The notes beneath the pieces are model-generated. The model was given only the letters and a program-made list of their open reading frames with translations, did no database searches and was not told the origin of the DNA. From the NCBI RefSeq assembly GCF_900113765.1, contig NZ_FOQO01000001.1, positions 805,288 through 869,287 of the forward strand: a stretch of DNA of 64,000 nucleotides. The letters run 5' to 3'. Made by a program: the position numbers and the translations under genes. Source of the stretch: Parapedobacter indicus (GTDB lineage: Bacteria > Bacteroidota > Bacteroidia > Sphingobacteriales > Sphingobacteriaceae). Every line of letters starts with the position of its first letter. The first letter of the stretch is position 1. Of this stretch, positions 33,494 to 43,025 are shown piece after piece.

Positions 33494-34444
33494 ATGGCAG
33501 GCAGACCGAAAAAAAACACGGTGGATTACTTCCCTCACATGATGGGAGAAGGCAAGAAGATGGCGTACATTGAGACCAAATACGGCAACGACGGATACGC
33601 TACCTGGTACAAAATTCTGGAGACATTGGCAAAGACCGAAGACCATTACCTTAATCTCAATGATGAGATCAATGCAATGTATTTATGCGGTAAATGTCGT
33701 ACAACAATGGAATTAATGTACGCAATAATTAATGATTTGGTGACATTAAATGTGTTCGACAGGGATTTATGGCAGCATAAAATACTATGGAGCGAGGATT
33801 TCATCGAAAGTATACGGGATACGTACAAACGGAGACAGTCGGTCGCACTGGACAAAATGGATTTATGTATACACCTCGTCAACAACAATTCAATTAATGT
33901 TGACATAAATTCAATTAACTACAGCAAAAAGGTACGAAAAGAGGAGAATAGGAGAATAGGAGAAATAGAGAATAGAAAATCGATAAAAGAAACCGCCGTC
34001 GACGACGATTTCCCGGATGATGATTCCGAGGTCGAAAGCACCCGTAAACCGTGGCAACCGCTGTCGATGGAGGAACTCGAAACCGAGCTGATGTCGGCCA
34101 CGATCTGGCACGGTGACCTCGGGACATCCGTCGGCATCTCTGATCCTGGTGACGTGCCCCGCTGGATCGAAAAGTTTTTCGTTTTCCTCCGGGGGCAGGG
34201 AAAAAACCACACATCGCTCCGGGAAGCGAAATCCCATTGCCAGTCGTGGATCCGCCGGCAGCTGGAGCTTGGGAAAACCGTAGAATCCGGCCCGATCGCA
34301 AAACCGGCCGACCTCGAAAACCCTAACAGACCGCCCGACAATTCGGGGAAATGGCTTTTCCTGAACGGAAAATGGCGTGATACGACGACATTCACCAACG
34401 CCCAGAAGCGGAAACTTGGATTGATTCCGGAGGTGTCACAATGA
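33494..34444 (+). CDS. replication initiator, Lin1244/Lin1753 (DUF4373) type
   Basis: A 316-residue protein. Residues 1-115 are the Lin1244/Lin1753 domain (RPKKNTVDYFPHMMGEGKKM, YGNDGYATWYKILETLA), related to DnaD-type replication proteins. The middle (about 130-165) is encoded by AT-rich and purine repeats, and the C-terminal part includes FFVFLRGQGKNHTSLREAK and SWIRRQLELGK. It probably opens the phage origin and loads the helicase; dnaB follows in an ATGA overlap. GC content rises sharply after 34000, so the gene may be a mosaic. Confidence 0.85.
   Translation: MAGRPKKNTVDYFPHMMGEGKKMAYIETKYGNDGYATWYKILETLAKTEDHYLNLNDEINAMYLCGKCRTTMELMYAIINDLVTLNVFDRDLWQHKILWSEDFIESIRDTYKRRQSVALDKMDLCIHLVNNNSINVDINSINYSKKVRKEENRRIGEIENRKSIKETAVDDDFPDDDSEVESTRKPWQPLSMEELETELMSATIWHGDLGTSVGISDPGDVPRWIEKFFVFLRGQGKNHTSLREAKSHCQSWIRRQLELGKTVESGPIAKPADLENPNRPPDNSGKWLFLNGKWRDTTTFTNAQKRKLGLIPEVSQ
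33887..33974 (+). other. candidate phage replication origin with iterons
   Basis: AATTCAATTAA occurs at 33887-33897 and 33908-33918, exactly 21 bases apart (two helix turns), in an AT-rich stretch. Four copies of (G)GAGAA(A)TA follow at 33943-33974. All lie within the initiator gene, as in lambda-like phages. Confidence 0.45.
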
Positions 34445-35907
34445 GCCGTATCGCCGAAAACAGACGCGAAACGGGCTTTCAGCAGGGGCTTGGCAAACTT
34501 CCGCCGCAAGCCATCGATCTGGAGGAAGCCGTTCTCGGTGCGGTGCTTTCCGAACGTGATGCGATCACCGAAATCGCTGACATCCTCACCCCGAAAATGT
34601 TTTACGTCGAGGCCAATCAGCTGATTTTCGAGGAATGCTGCAGGCTTTCGCTCGACAGCCAGCCCATCGACATACTGACCGTTACCCAGGCACTCAGGGC
34701 GTCGGGAAATCTGGAACAAGTCGGAGGACCGTTCTACCTGACTGGACTCTCCGACCGGGTGATGTCATCGGCAAACATCGAGTATCATGCCCGCATCGTG
34801 GCACAGAAGTACGTCCAGCGGGAAATGATCATCCAGTCGACGAGGATCATCGAGGCGTGCTACACCGATACCGAGGATATTTTCGACACCATGGCAGCTG
34901 CCGATTTCGGTAGAGACGAACTCCTGACACAGATTTCCACCCGGAAAGAATCGTCAAACATCGAGGTCGTGACGGACACACTCCGCGATATCGAGGAGGC
35001 CCAGCTTTCCCCGCACCGGGGATTGACCGGCATCACATCGGGTTTTTCCAAACTTGACGATCTGACCGGTGGATGGCAACAATCCGACCTAGTGATCCTG
35101 GCGGCACGGCCGGCCATGGGTAAGACATCAAACGCCATCACCATGGCCATCAACGCGGCGAGGTCGCAGAAACCAGTAGCCGTATTCTCGCTTGAAATGT
35201 CAAGTAAGCAGCTGGCGAACAAAGAGCTTTCGATCGTATCGGGGGTACCGTTCAGCCGGATCCGGAAGAAAGTCCTGAACCCCGAAGACTGGCAGGTGAT
35301 CCACTCGAAAATGGGGGAAATATCTTCCCTTCCCATCCACTGGGACGATACGCCGGGCATAAGCATTACCGAGCTATGCGCAAAAGCCAAACGATTGAAA
35401 CGAAAGCACGGAATTGAACTGATCATCGTTGATTACCTGCAGCTGATCACCACCGGAAACAGGCAGAAATCGGGAAATCGTGAACAGGAGGTCGGTTTCA
35501 TCTCCAGGACGCTCAAAGGCTTGGCCAAGGAGCTTGATATCCCCGTTATCGCGTTATCCCAACTCAGCAGGGCCGTGGAAAGCAGACCGGGCAACGGAAA
35601 GCGCCCTATGCTATCCGACCTCCGGGAATCGGGATCGATCGAGCAGGACGCCGACATCGTCATGTTCCTCTACCGCCCGGAATACTACGGGATCACCGAG
35701 GACGAGATCGGGTCATCCACCGAGGGAATGGCCGAGCTAATTGTCGCCAAACACAGGAACGGTGCATGTGAGGATATCCAGCTCAGGTTTGACAAGTACA
35801 CGACGGGATTCACGGATTGGGAAACCGAGGATACATGGATCCTGCCGCCGCCCAGCCCGAATACAGGAATCTCGCCAAACGGATCATTCGACGATGGCCC
35901 GTTCTGA
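34441..35907 (+). CDS. dnaB: replicative DNA helicase DnaB
   Basis: A 488-residue hexameric helicase: DnaB N-terminal domain (PPQAIDLEEAVLGAVLSERD, about 20-120), then the RecA-like domain with Walker A AARPAMGKTS, Walker B LIIVDYLQL and the arginine-finger region LSDLRESGSIEQDADIVMFLYRPEYY. It unwinds the phage fork. The C terminus ends in a short Pro- and Gly-rich acidic tail. GC content is higher than that of its neighbours. Confidence 0.95.
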   Translation: MSRIAENRRETGFQQGLGKLPPQAIDLEEAVLGAVLSERDAITEIADILTPKMFYVEANQLIFEECCRLSLDSQPIDILTVTQALRASGNLEQVGGPFYLTGLSDRVMSSANIEYHARIVAQKYVQREMIIQSTRIIEACYTDTEDIFDTMAAADFGRDELLTQISTRKESSNIEVVTDTLRDIEEAQLSPHRGLTGITSGFSKLDDLTGGWQQSDLVILAARPAMGKTSNAITMAINAARSQKPVAVFSLEMSSKQLANKELSIVSGVPFSRIRKKVLNPEDWQVIHSKMGEISSLPIHWDDTPGISITELCAKAKRLKRKHGIELIIVDYLQLITTGNRQKSGNREQEVGFISRTLKGLAKELDIPVIALSQLSRAVESRPGNGKRPMLSDLRESGSIEQDADIVMFLYRPEYYGITEDEIGSSTEGMAELIVAKHRNGACEDIQLRFDKYTTGFTDWETEDTWILPPPSPNTGISPNGSFDDGPF

Positions 35908-35962
35908 AAAATAACCGCATTTAACGCGAAAGAATCGATACACAAGACTAACAGACTACCGG

Positions 35963-36388
35963 ATGATGAGAGACAAGGCAAAAAAATATAATCGCTCTAG
36001 GGGCTTAAAAACGCATCAATCGAAGAAACCGAAAAAACAGATATCGACCGACTTCTTTTGTGCGCTCGTCAGGTCCGATATCAAAGTCGATATCGTCAAG
36101 GAACATCGCTTTCATCCGGTGCGACGCTTCCGGTTTGATTACGCTATCCTGGAATACAAAATAGCAATCGAACAGGAGGGAGGTATTTGGTCGAACGGCC
36201 GCCATACCCGCGGTGCCGGTTACAAACGCGACATGGAGAAGTATTCACTTGCTGCCGTGGACGGATGGATAGTCATCCGTCGTACCCCCGATGATCTCAA
36301 CACAACCGAGACGCTCAATCTAATCCGTAAAGCTATACAAACCGTTGAAATACAGAGACAAACCCCTGTATTTTCAAACAAAGTGTAA
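35963..36388 (+). CDS. PD-(D/E)XK-like phage endonuclease
   Basis: A 141-residue basic protein with FRFDYAILEYKIAIEQEGGIW, then GRHTRGAGYKRDMEKYSLAAVDGWIVIRR. The D, E-x-E and GRHTRG pattern is that of phage nucleases of the Vsr/PD-(D/E)XK group, often placed between helicase and terminase, where a Holliday junction resolvase such as RusA is otherwise found. Branched-DNA cleavage is inferred. Confidence 0.78.
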   Translation: MMRDKAKKYNRSRGLKTHQSKKPKKQISTDFFCALVRSDIKVDIVKEHRFHPVRRFRFDYAILEYKIAIEQEGGIWSNGRHTRGAGYKRDMEKYSLAAVDGWIVIRRTPDDLNTTETLNLIRKAIQTVEIQRQTPVFSNKV

Positions 36389-36412
36389 TCCAATGGATTA
36401 TATCGCTGAAAT

Positions 36413-37066
36413 TTGGGCAACACCACATATGCCCATATGCAAGCGACATCGAAACTGATTCCAACCGTAGAAATCTGGCCGAATGATGGCCAGATTCCCG
36501 GCTTGCCGAAAAACCCGCGTACGATCAGGGACGAGAAATTCGAAAAGCTGGTCCAATCAATCAAGGAAGATCCCGAGATGCTCAATCTGCGGGAAGTTCT
36601 TGTTTATCCCTACGCCGAAGCATTCGTGGCCGTTGCCGGCAACATGCGTCTCCGAGCCTGCATCGAAGCCGGAATGAAAGAAGTACCCTGCAAAATAATC
36701 CCAAGTGATACTCCAGTTGATAAGCTTAAAGCCATTGTCATCAAGGATAATATCGGTTACGGTGACAACGATTGGGATGCGCTGGCAAACGAGTGGGATG
36801 AACAGCAACTCGTCGATTGGGGGATGGATATCCCGTCGTTCGGAGGTAGCTCAATGGAGGATGAAAGTGACGACGACGACAGCGAAGATGTAGGCGTAGG
36901 AATGGGAGAGGGAGAATCAACCATCATCAAAATTATCGTCACCGTGACAGATAAAGACCACGTCGAAAGCTTGAAGTCGGAGATTGAAACTGTTGCCGGT
37001 GCTTACGAGGGAACTTCTGTTACCGTTCTAGGTATCGACAACGACCAGCAAACCGAAACTGAATAG
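36413..37066 (+). CDS. ParB/sulfiredoxin-domain phage protein
   Basis: A 217-residue protein (or from the ATG at 36437). Residues 15-130 are a ParB-like N-terminal domain: LPKNPRTIRDEKFEKLVQSI, VAVAGNMRLRACIEAG. A very acidic tract (SMEDESDDDDSED) and a C-terminal alpha-beta part follow. Such proteins stand just before phage terminases; CTP or nuclease activity is possible but not shown. Confidence 0.82.
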   Translation: MGNTTYAHMQATSKLIPTVEIWPNDGQIPGLPKNPRTIRDEKFEKLVQSIKEDPEMLNLREVLVYPYAEAFVAVAGNMRLRACIEAGMKEVPCKIIPSDTPVDKLKAIVIKDNIGYGDNDWDALANEWDEQQLVDWGMDIPSFGGSSMEDESDDDDSEDVGVGMGEGESTIIKIIVTVTDKDHVESLKSEIETVAGAYEGTSVTVLGIDNDQQTETE

Positions 37067-37068
37067 CG

Positions 37069-37575
37069 ATGGCGAAGTACAGCAAAGGATTGGTGAAAAG
37101 GATATGCGATGAACTCGCAACCGGCAATCATACCATTGCTGACGTGTGCAAGATGAATGGCATTACCGAGACTACGTTCTACGACTGGAAAGCAAAGAAA
37201 CCTGAGTTTTCTGAGGCTATAAAAGAGGCCGAAACTAAACGTCTTGCAGCCTTTGCGAACATGGCCCGTTCTGGATTGGCAAAACTTCTTGACATCCACG
37301 AGTATGAGGAGGTCACGACCGAGTACGAGAACGATAAGAAGGGGAAACCAACCATTAAGTCCCAGAAGCGTGTCAAAAAGAAAATCATGCCCAACCCGAC
37401 AGCAGTGATTTTCACTTTGACAAACCGTGAACCTAAAGACTGGAAAAACCGCCAGTCGATCGACGCCAAGGGCGACTTCAATCACAACATTGGATTCGGT
37501 GATTTCCTCATGAATGCGGCGACCGCCGGTGATGATGACGAGCAGGAAGGAGGGGGTGATGAAGTTCAAGAGTGA
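37069..37575 (+). CDS. terS: terminase small subunit
   Basis: A 168-residue protein with an N-terminal homeodomain-like HTH (HTIADVCKMNGITETTFYDWKAKKP), a central oligomerisation helix and the end TNREPKDWKNRQSID, all usual in phage small terminases. It recognises the packaging site. Its end overlaps the large subunit start by 17 bases. Confidence 0.85.
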   Translation: MAKYSKGLVKRICDELATGNHTIADVCKMNGITETTFYDWKAKKPEFSEAIKEAETKRLAAFANMARSGLAKLLDIHEYEEVTTEYENDKKGKPTIKSQKRVKKKIMPNPTAVIFTLTNREPKDWKNRQSIDAKGDFNHNIGFGDFLMNAATAGDDDEQEGGGDEVQE

Positions 37576-39124
37576 GGAAGAATATCGCGCTAAGGGAGAG
37601 AGAGTTGTAAAGTCATGGATAAACGATTGGAATAAGTTCATACGGGAAGCCCTTGGTGCCAATCTCGACCGTGATCAGCAGGCTATCGTTGAATCAGTAC
37701 AACACAATCCGCGCACAACCGTCGCATCTGGTACTGCCAGGGGGAAAGACTTCGTAACCGCTTGCGCGGCTATTTCTTTTTTATACCTCACGCCTAAATG
37801 GAATGCCAAAAAAGAGCTTGTTGCTAATACCAAAGTTGCTTTAACCGCACCGACCGACCGGCAGGTAAAAAACATCATGATGCCCGAGATTGCGCGCCTC
37901 TACAATGCTGCGAAGAGGCGCGGCGTCCACCTGCCGGGCCGGTTGAATGCGTATGATATCCGGATGGATGATGTGGAGTGGTTTCTAACCGGATTCAAGG
38001 CTGACGAGCATAACCATGAGGCCTGGTCTGGTTTCCATGCCGTGAACACAATGTTTGCGGTCACGGAGGCTTCGGGTATCAGTGACGATACATTCGGCGC
38101 TATTGAAGGGAATCTTCAAGGAAATAGCCGCATCCTACTTGTTTTCAACCCTAACACTACCATAGGATATGCCGCCAAAAGCCAAAAGGGCGAGCGTTGG
38201 TCGAAGTTCCGGCTGAACAGCCTCACGGCTCCTAACGTCATCGAAAAAAAACTGATGATCCCGGGCCAGGTTGATTATGAATGGGTAATCGATAAGATTG
38301 CTAACTGGTGTTCGCCCATCCGGGTGGATGAGGTCAAGGAAGAGGAGGACGACTTCCAGTTCGAGGGCCAGTGGTACCGGCCCACCGATATCTTCCGGAT
38401 CAAGGTTTTGGGCAAGTTCCCGAAGGTGGGCCAGGATAATCTTATCCCGGAACAATGGATCGAGCTCGCTGAACAGCGCTGGACGGAATACCATTCAAGC
38501 CGAACCTACGAGTACTATTCCGATTCACTCATCCTTGGAAACGACGTCGCCGGAATGGGCCGAGACAGCTCCGTCGATTGCTATCGTTATGCGAACATCG
38601 TAGCGCGGTTTTATGAAACCAACAGCGCCGGTGTAGCTGATCATATGGAGACTGCCGGGCGTATCGCGAACGTGCTAGCCAACGACCACGAAGCTATCAG
38701 CAGCATCGACACAATCGGTGAAGGTGCTGGTGTATATTCCCGTCTGGTTGAGCTGGGTTATGAAGATCGGGTGATCAGCTGCAAATATTCCGAATCCGCA
38801 AAGAGTGAATTCGACCAGCCGCTTACCGATGTCACTGGTCAATACGAGTTCGCTAACATGCGGGCTTACCTTTTTTGGGCCGTCCGTGACTGGCTTAATC
38901 CGAAGAATAACCAAAATGCGATGCTTCCGCCTAACGAACGGCTGAAAGAGGAAGCCATCGAGATTAAATGGAAATTCCAGTCCAACGGGTCGGTAATCAT
39001 TGAGCCGAAAGAAGACATTAAGAAACGCCTGGGGAGGTCCACCGACCTCTTTGATGCATTAGCCAATACATTCCATCCAATCAGCAGGCTCGAATCGGTG
39101 GCGAGTCCTGCAGGATATTTTTAA
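37559..39124 (+). CDS. terL: terminase large subunit
   Basis: A 521-residue packaging motor from the ATG at 37559, preceded by AAGGAGGGGG. The ATPase part has a variant P-loop SGTARGKDF and FAVTEASGISDDTF; the nuclease part begins with GNDVAGMGRDSS and continues to EGAGVYSRLVELGY. It pumps DNA into the head and cuts the concatemer. The frame is open 45 bases farther up but the strong Shine-Dalgarno fixes this start. Confidence 0.9.
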   Translation: MKFKSEEEYRAKGERVVKSWINDWNKFIREALGANLDRDQQAIVESVQHNPRTTVASGTARGKDFVTACAAISFLYLTPKWNAKKELVANTKVALTAPTDRQVKNIMMPEIARLYNAAKRRGVHLPGRLNAYDIRMDDVEWFLTGFKADEHNHEAWSGFHAVNTMFAVTEASGISDDTFGAIEGNLQGNSRILLVFNPNTTIGYAAKSQKGERWSKFRLNSLTAPNVIEKKLMIPGQVDYEWVIDKIANWCSPIRVDEVKEEEDDFQFEGQWYRPTDIFRIKVLGKFPKVGQDNLIPEQWIELAEQRWTEYHSSRTYEYYSDSLILGNDVAGMGRDSSVDCYRYANIVARFYETNSAGVADHMETAGRIANVLANDHEAISSIDTIGEGAGVYSRLVELGYEDRVISCKYSESAKSEFDQPLTDVTGQYEFANMRAYLFWAVRDWLNPKNNQNAMLPPNERLKEEAIEIKWKFQSNGSVIIEPKEDIKKRLGRSTDLFDALANTFHPISRLESVASPAGYF

Positions 39125-39133
39125 CGACACGAC

Positions 39134-40576
39134 ATGAAGGTAACCGATTTCATGCCCAAGGGCGAAAACACGATAGAAGCACTCATCGAAAACCTGAAGA
39201 AGCGGGAAAGGGATTTGCCCGATGTTGATACGTTCAAAAAGCAACTGGATCCATTGAAGCACGATGTTACGGACCCGTATATCCGAAAAGATAAGGATAT
39301 CATCGTCGAGAAACAGGTGAGAGGCGAGAATGGGAAAATGGAGGTCGTTGAGGAGCCTGGCAAGGAGAAGGTTAATCGCATTGCCCTTGCGCTTCAAAAG
39401 CTCGTCGTAGAGCGCGCTATTGCATTCCTGTTCGGTAATGATCCCAAGATGTCCGGCGATGTCAACAGTGAGGTCGAAAAGCTTGTTTTCAGCATAGTTT
39501 CAAAGATCAAGAAGTCCAACAAGACGCACTCTACGAATCGCCGTGTGGCCAGGTCGTTGTTCAGTGCTACCGAGGTCGCCGAATACTGGTTTGCTGTTCC
39601 TTCCGAACGATACACGAAATACGGCGTAACCACGTCGTACAAGCTTCGACACAAGATATATTCCCCCTTAAATGGCTACAAGCTTTATCCACGTAAGGAT
39701 GAAACCGGCGATATGGTGGCATTCAGTCTGGAGTACACCCGCGTAGATGGAACGATAAGCACCACCTACTTTGAAGCTTACACAGATGAGGAGAAGATGG
39801 TATTTACCCGTGATTCGACAGCCGGCAACGATTGGGTGTTTAAGGAACGTCGGCCGATACCGATCGGCAAGATACCATTCGTCTTCGCCGAGCAGCCGCT
39901 GGTTGAGTGGGCGGATGTTCAAATTCTCATCGAGCGGCTGGAAAAGCTGCTTTCCAATTTTGCCGATACCAACGATTACCACGCATCGCCGAAAATCTTC
40001 ATCGAGGGTGTATTGAAGGGATTCGCGAAAAAAGGCGATGCGGGTGCTATTCTGGTAGGCGAAAAAGGCAGTAAGGCAAGTTACCTGTCATGGGATCACG
40101 CTCCCGAATCGGTCAAGCTTGAAATCGATACGTTGCTAGGGCAAATATTTGCTCTTACGCAGACGCCGAACATTTCTTTCGACAGTGTGAAAGGACTGGG
40201 CGCGTTATCCGGAATAGCCCTGAAGCTGCTCTTCCTGGATGCGCACCTGAAAGTGAAAAACAAAGAGGAAACGTTCACCGAGTACCTCCAGCGCCGCAAC
40301 AGCATCATTCTAGCATACACCGGTCTTCTCCATACGCCGGTCCAATCAACGGCCAAGGAAATGGATCTAGATGACAATATCGAGCCATACATGATCGAGG
40401 ACTTGAAGGAGATGATCGAAACGTTACTTGCGGGCAATGGTAACCAGCCGGTCATCCCGCACGAAGTTTCAGTGCGATTATCGCCATTCTCTGACAACCC
40501 CGAGGACGACTATAAGAAGATCGTCGAGGAGACTAAGGCCCGGCAGACGGTAGACGTATTTGAGGAAACCTTTTAA
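39134..40576 (+). CDS. portal protein, SPP1 gp6-like
   Basis: A 480-residue protein forming the DNA entry ring. Signs are the position after TerL, RIALALQKLVVERAIAFLFGN near residue 85, FVFAEQPLVEWADVQILIERLE in the crown-wing region, and GLGALSGIALKLLFLDAHLKVK near 360. The C terminus FSDNPEDDYKKIVEETKA is typical of the SPP1-type family. Confidence 0.9.
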   Translation: MKVTDFMPKGENTIEALIENLKKRERDLPDVDTFKKQLDPLKHDVTDPYIRKDKDIIVEKQVRGENGKMEVVEEPGKEKVNRIALALQKLVVERAIAFLFGNDPKMSGDVNSEVEKLVFSIVSKIKKSNKTHSTNRRVARSLFSATEVAEYWFAVPSERYTKYGVTTSYKLRHKIYSPLNGYKLYPRKDETGDMVAFSLEYTRVDGTISTTYFEAYTDEEKMVFTRDSTAGNDWVFKERRPIPIGKIPFVFAEQPLVEWADVQILIERLEKLLSNFADTNDYHASPKIFIEGVLKGFAKKGDAGAILVGEKGSKASYLSWDHAPESVKLEIDTLLGQIFALTQTPNISFDSVKGLGALSGIALKLLFLDAHLKVKNKEETFTEYLQRRNSIILAYTGLLHTPVQSTAKEMDLDDNIEPYMIEDLKEMIETLLAGNGNQPVIPHEVSVRLSPFSDNPEDDYKKIVEETKARQTVDVFEETF

Positions 40577-40587
40577 TTGAAGTAAAG

Positions 40588-40731
40588 ATGGCAACAAAAA
40601 GCAAAGTGGTGCATTACGCGGGCATCCCGTGTAATAAAACCAACAAGCCGGTGGCGAATCCAACGTATACATACCACTGGGAAAATGTGACGTGCAAAAA
40701 GTGTTTGGAAGCGAAACCGAAATTGCGATAA
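40588..40731 (+). CDS. 47-residue CxxC mini-protein
   Basis: ATG preceded by AAGTAAAG, stop directly before the next ATG. It has GIPCNKTNK and VTCKKCLEA, so three cysteines and a His-Trp, suggesting a small zinc ribbon. Packed between portal and head genes. Function unknown. Confidence 0.65.
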   Translation: MATKSKVVHYAGIPCNKTNKPVANPTYTYHWENVTCKKCLEAKPKLR

Positions 40732-40932
40732 ATGGCAACTTTCATCAGTAAATTCGATTTCGGCGATATCGTCTACCTGGTTACGGATCCGGACCAGCTG
40801 AAGTACATCGTGTGCGAGATCGAGTTTAAGCCCGGTAGCGTTGTATACGTCGTGTCCAGCGGCAAGGAAACATACACGGCCTACGAATTCGAGTTGTCAC
40901 GTGAACGCGATATGGTCGAAAAGCTAAGTTAA
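40732..40932 (+). CDS. phage protein, unknown function
   Basis: A 66-residue beta-rich protein (FDFGDIVYLVTDPDQLKYIV, GSVVYVVSSGKETYTAYEFE) resembling small SH3-like phage proteins. It starts on the base after the upstream stop. Confidence 0.7.
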   Translation: MATFISKFDFGDIVYLVTDPDQLKYIVCEIEFKPGSVVYVVSSGKETYTAYEFELSRERDMVEKLS

Positions 40933-40933
40933 T

Positions 40934-42733
40934 GTGGCCAAATCCCGCAACATAAATCACGGCGCGCTCGAACGGGCGCATTTCCTGCGAATAGAGCAGA
41001 ATGCCCGCGCCGTTGACCAAATATACCATGAGGCGGTTAAAGAGTTCTCACAGCTCGCCAAAACGGTAAATTTCGACCCCAATAAGCCTTTCTCATTCGA
41101 TGCCTATCCGAAAACGCTTAAAACAGCCAATAAACTGTTTGCCGAGATGGCCGGATCCGTTAAATCGTCTGTTGTAAACGGGATGAGGGCCGAGTGGGGC
41201 GAAGCAAACAAGAACAATGATAGCCTGGTCAAGTCTGCCTATCCGTCGGCCAGTGTCTCGGACGGCAAATTCACACGCTTTTTCAATCGCAACCTCGACG
41301 CGCGTGACTCGTTCGAACGCCGGAAAACCAATGGCATGAACCTATCCGACCGGGTGTCGAAGCAAACCGACCAGTTTAAGTCTGAAATTGAAATGGGGCT
41401 GGACCTTGGTCTCGGTCAGGGGAAATCAGCTGCAGCGCTGAGCCGCGACCTACGATCAAATCTACAGGATCCGGAAAAGCTATTCAGGCGCGTCCGGGAT
41501 AAATATGATGTGCTGCACCTCAGCAGGAATGCAAAAGCCTACCATCCGGGGCAAGGCGTTTACCGGTCCAGTTATAAGAATGCCATGCGGCTCACTCGCA
41601 CCGAGATCAACATGGCTTACCGGGAATCCGACTACATGCGCTGGCAACAGATGGATTTCATCGTTGGGATGGAGGTTCGGCTTTCCAACAACCCGAACCA
41701 TTGCCCTGTATGTGCAGCACTGGCAGGCAGATACCCGAAAGACTTCAAATTCACCGGCTGGCACCCGCAATGTCGGTGCAGCGCTATTCCTATCTTCAAG
41801 TCCGATAATGAGCTTGATGACGATATCATGCGTATCCTCAACGACGAGCCGCTCATGCTGCCTGATGAAAGCAGCCGGGCGATCACATCCATGCCAGCCG
41901 GATATAATAAATGGATGAACGACAACCAAGATCGCATAGCCGGTGCCAAATCGCTTCCATATTTCATCCGGGATAATTACGTGAAAGGAGATGTATCCAA
42001 AGGACTTAAGTTTGTTGTTGTCGAAGAATCGGCCGCAAAACCTACTACACTGGATTTATCTAAGCTCATAAAAGGCGATATCCCCACTAACAGGGAAGTA
42101 AAAGACGTGCTGCTGGCATACGCAGAGCTGAGCCCGGATGATTTCAGGCAAGGGTTAGGTGATGTTACATTCCAGAAATCTCGCAGTTATTTGATGCAGC
42201 ATAGTATGAGATATCGACCAAGCGACAACACATGGGTTGGCCAATCTACATTAACTATGAGCACCCACACGTTTAACGGAACTATGTTTGAGGGTGGCTC
42301 GTTTAATGCCGCTGAACAGTTCAGGTCTGCGCTCGGTGCGATCAAAAAAGGCGAGAAGCTTACCTTCAACCAGGAATACAGCATCGAAGCTATGTGGCAC
42401 GAAATACTACACGCTAAAACCAAGACGCCGCCCAAGCGATTGACAACCGCCCAGGTAAAGTCCATGGAGACCGTCAATCAGTTCGTAGCTAGGCACACAT
42501 ACGACGGGTTCATTGAGAAGCTGGGCGGCAAAGCCATCCACAAGGAGACTATACTTGATAAAGGATACGGGTATACGTCATGGATAAGCAATTTCCGGGA
42601 GCGATTAAAGGCAGAAGGAATTGCGGAAAAGACAGCTATCGACGAATTGTCGCCGGTGCTTATGTCAAATTATTCGAAGGTCGAGTTTGAGATCGTCAAG
42701 TTCTTCAGCAGGCACCGAAAAACGGAGTTATGA
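40934..42733 (+). CDS. MuF-type head protein fused to HExxH zincin-like domain
   Basis: A 599-residue protein with a GTG start. Residues about 120-300 are the Mu gpF/SPP1 gp7 minor head domain: NAMRLTRTEINMAYRESDY near 217, NHCPVCAALAGRYP near 257 and GWHPQCRCSAIPI near 275. Residues about 360-599 are extra, and contain WHEILHAKT with H489, E490 and H493, the HExxH signature of zinc metallopeptidases. MuF proteins with variable C-terminal toxin domains have been described in temperate phages, so this may be an injected effector. Structure-only processing of the capsid is an alternative. Confidence 0.85.
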   Translation: MAKSRNINHGALERAHFLRIEQNARAVDQIYHEAVKEFSQLAKTVNFDPNKPFSFDAYPKTLKTANKLFAEMAGSVKSSVVNGMRAEWGEANKNNDSLVKSAYPSASVSDGKFTRFFNRNLDARDSFERRKTNGMNLSDRVSKQTDQFKSEIEMGLDLGLGQGKSAAALSRDLRSNLQDPEKLFRRVRDKYDVLHLSRNAKAYHPGQGVYRSSYKNAMRLTRTEINMAYRESDYMRWQQMDFIVGMEVRLSNNPNHCPVCAALAGRYPKDFKFTGWHPQCRCSAIPIFKSDNELDDDIMRILNDEPLMLPDESSRAITSMPAGYNKWMNDNQDRIAGAKSLPYFIRDNYVKGDVSKGLKFVVVEESAAKPTTLDLSKLIKGDIPTNREVKDVLLAYAELSPDDFRQGLGDVTFQKSRSYLMQHSMRYRPSDNTWVGQSTLTMSTHTFNGTMFEGGSFNAAEQFRSALGAIKKGEKLTFNQEYSIEAMWHEILHAKTKTPPKRLTTAQVKSMETVNQFVARHTYDGFIEKLGGKAIHKETILDKGYGYTSWISNFRERLKAEGIAEKTAIDELSPVLMSNYSKVEFEIVKFFSRHRKTEL

Positions 42734-43015
42734 TGGAATGCTTTTATTATCAAAGCCGCCACGGTATTGCCGCTCAATATCCGGTATCTGTTTCCATATT
42801 TCAGCCGCCTGGTCGTCCAACCCGCGCAATTCAAGCAGTTGAGCCAAGTCCAGCAGCTTCTCTCCGCTGGTTACGGTTCTTTGGTACTCGGATACTGGCG
42901 CACGAACAACGGAAAATCCAAAGGCAGCTGTATTGCTAGCCTCATCGAGCCCGAAAAGCTCGACTAGCTCCTTTTTGGTAGGGTTGTAATCAAATATTGT
43001 TTTCATTTTCTCCAT
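42728..43015 (-). CDS. small protein opposite the MuF gene
   Basis: A 95-residue acidic-helical protein (or 92 from the ATG at 43006) with KKELVELFGLDEASNTAAFGF and GEKLLDLAQLLELRGLDDQA. Unrecognised. Its 3' end overlaps the end of the MuF gene by 6 bases. Expressed leftward, it would be available in a lysogen; an immunity role against the MuF C-terminal domain is conceivable but only from position. Confidence 0.65.
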   Translation of the reverse strand: MEKMKTIFDYNPTKKELVELFGLDEASNTAAFGFSVVRAPVSEYQRTVTSGEKLLDLAQLLELRGLDDQAAEIWKQIPDIERQYRGGFDNKSIPS

Positions 43016-43025
43016 TTTTAATCAT

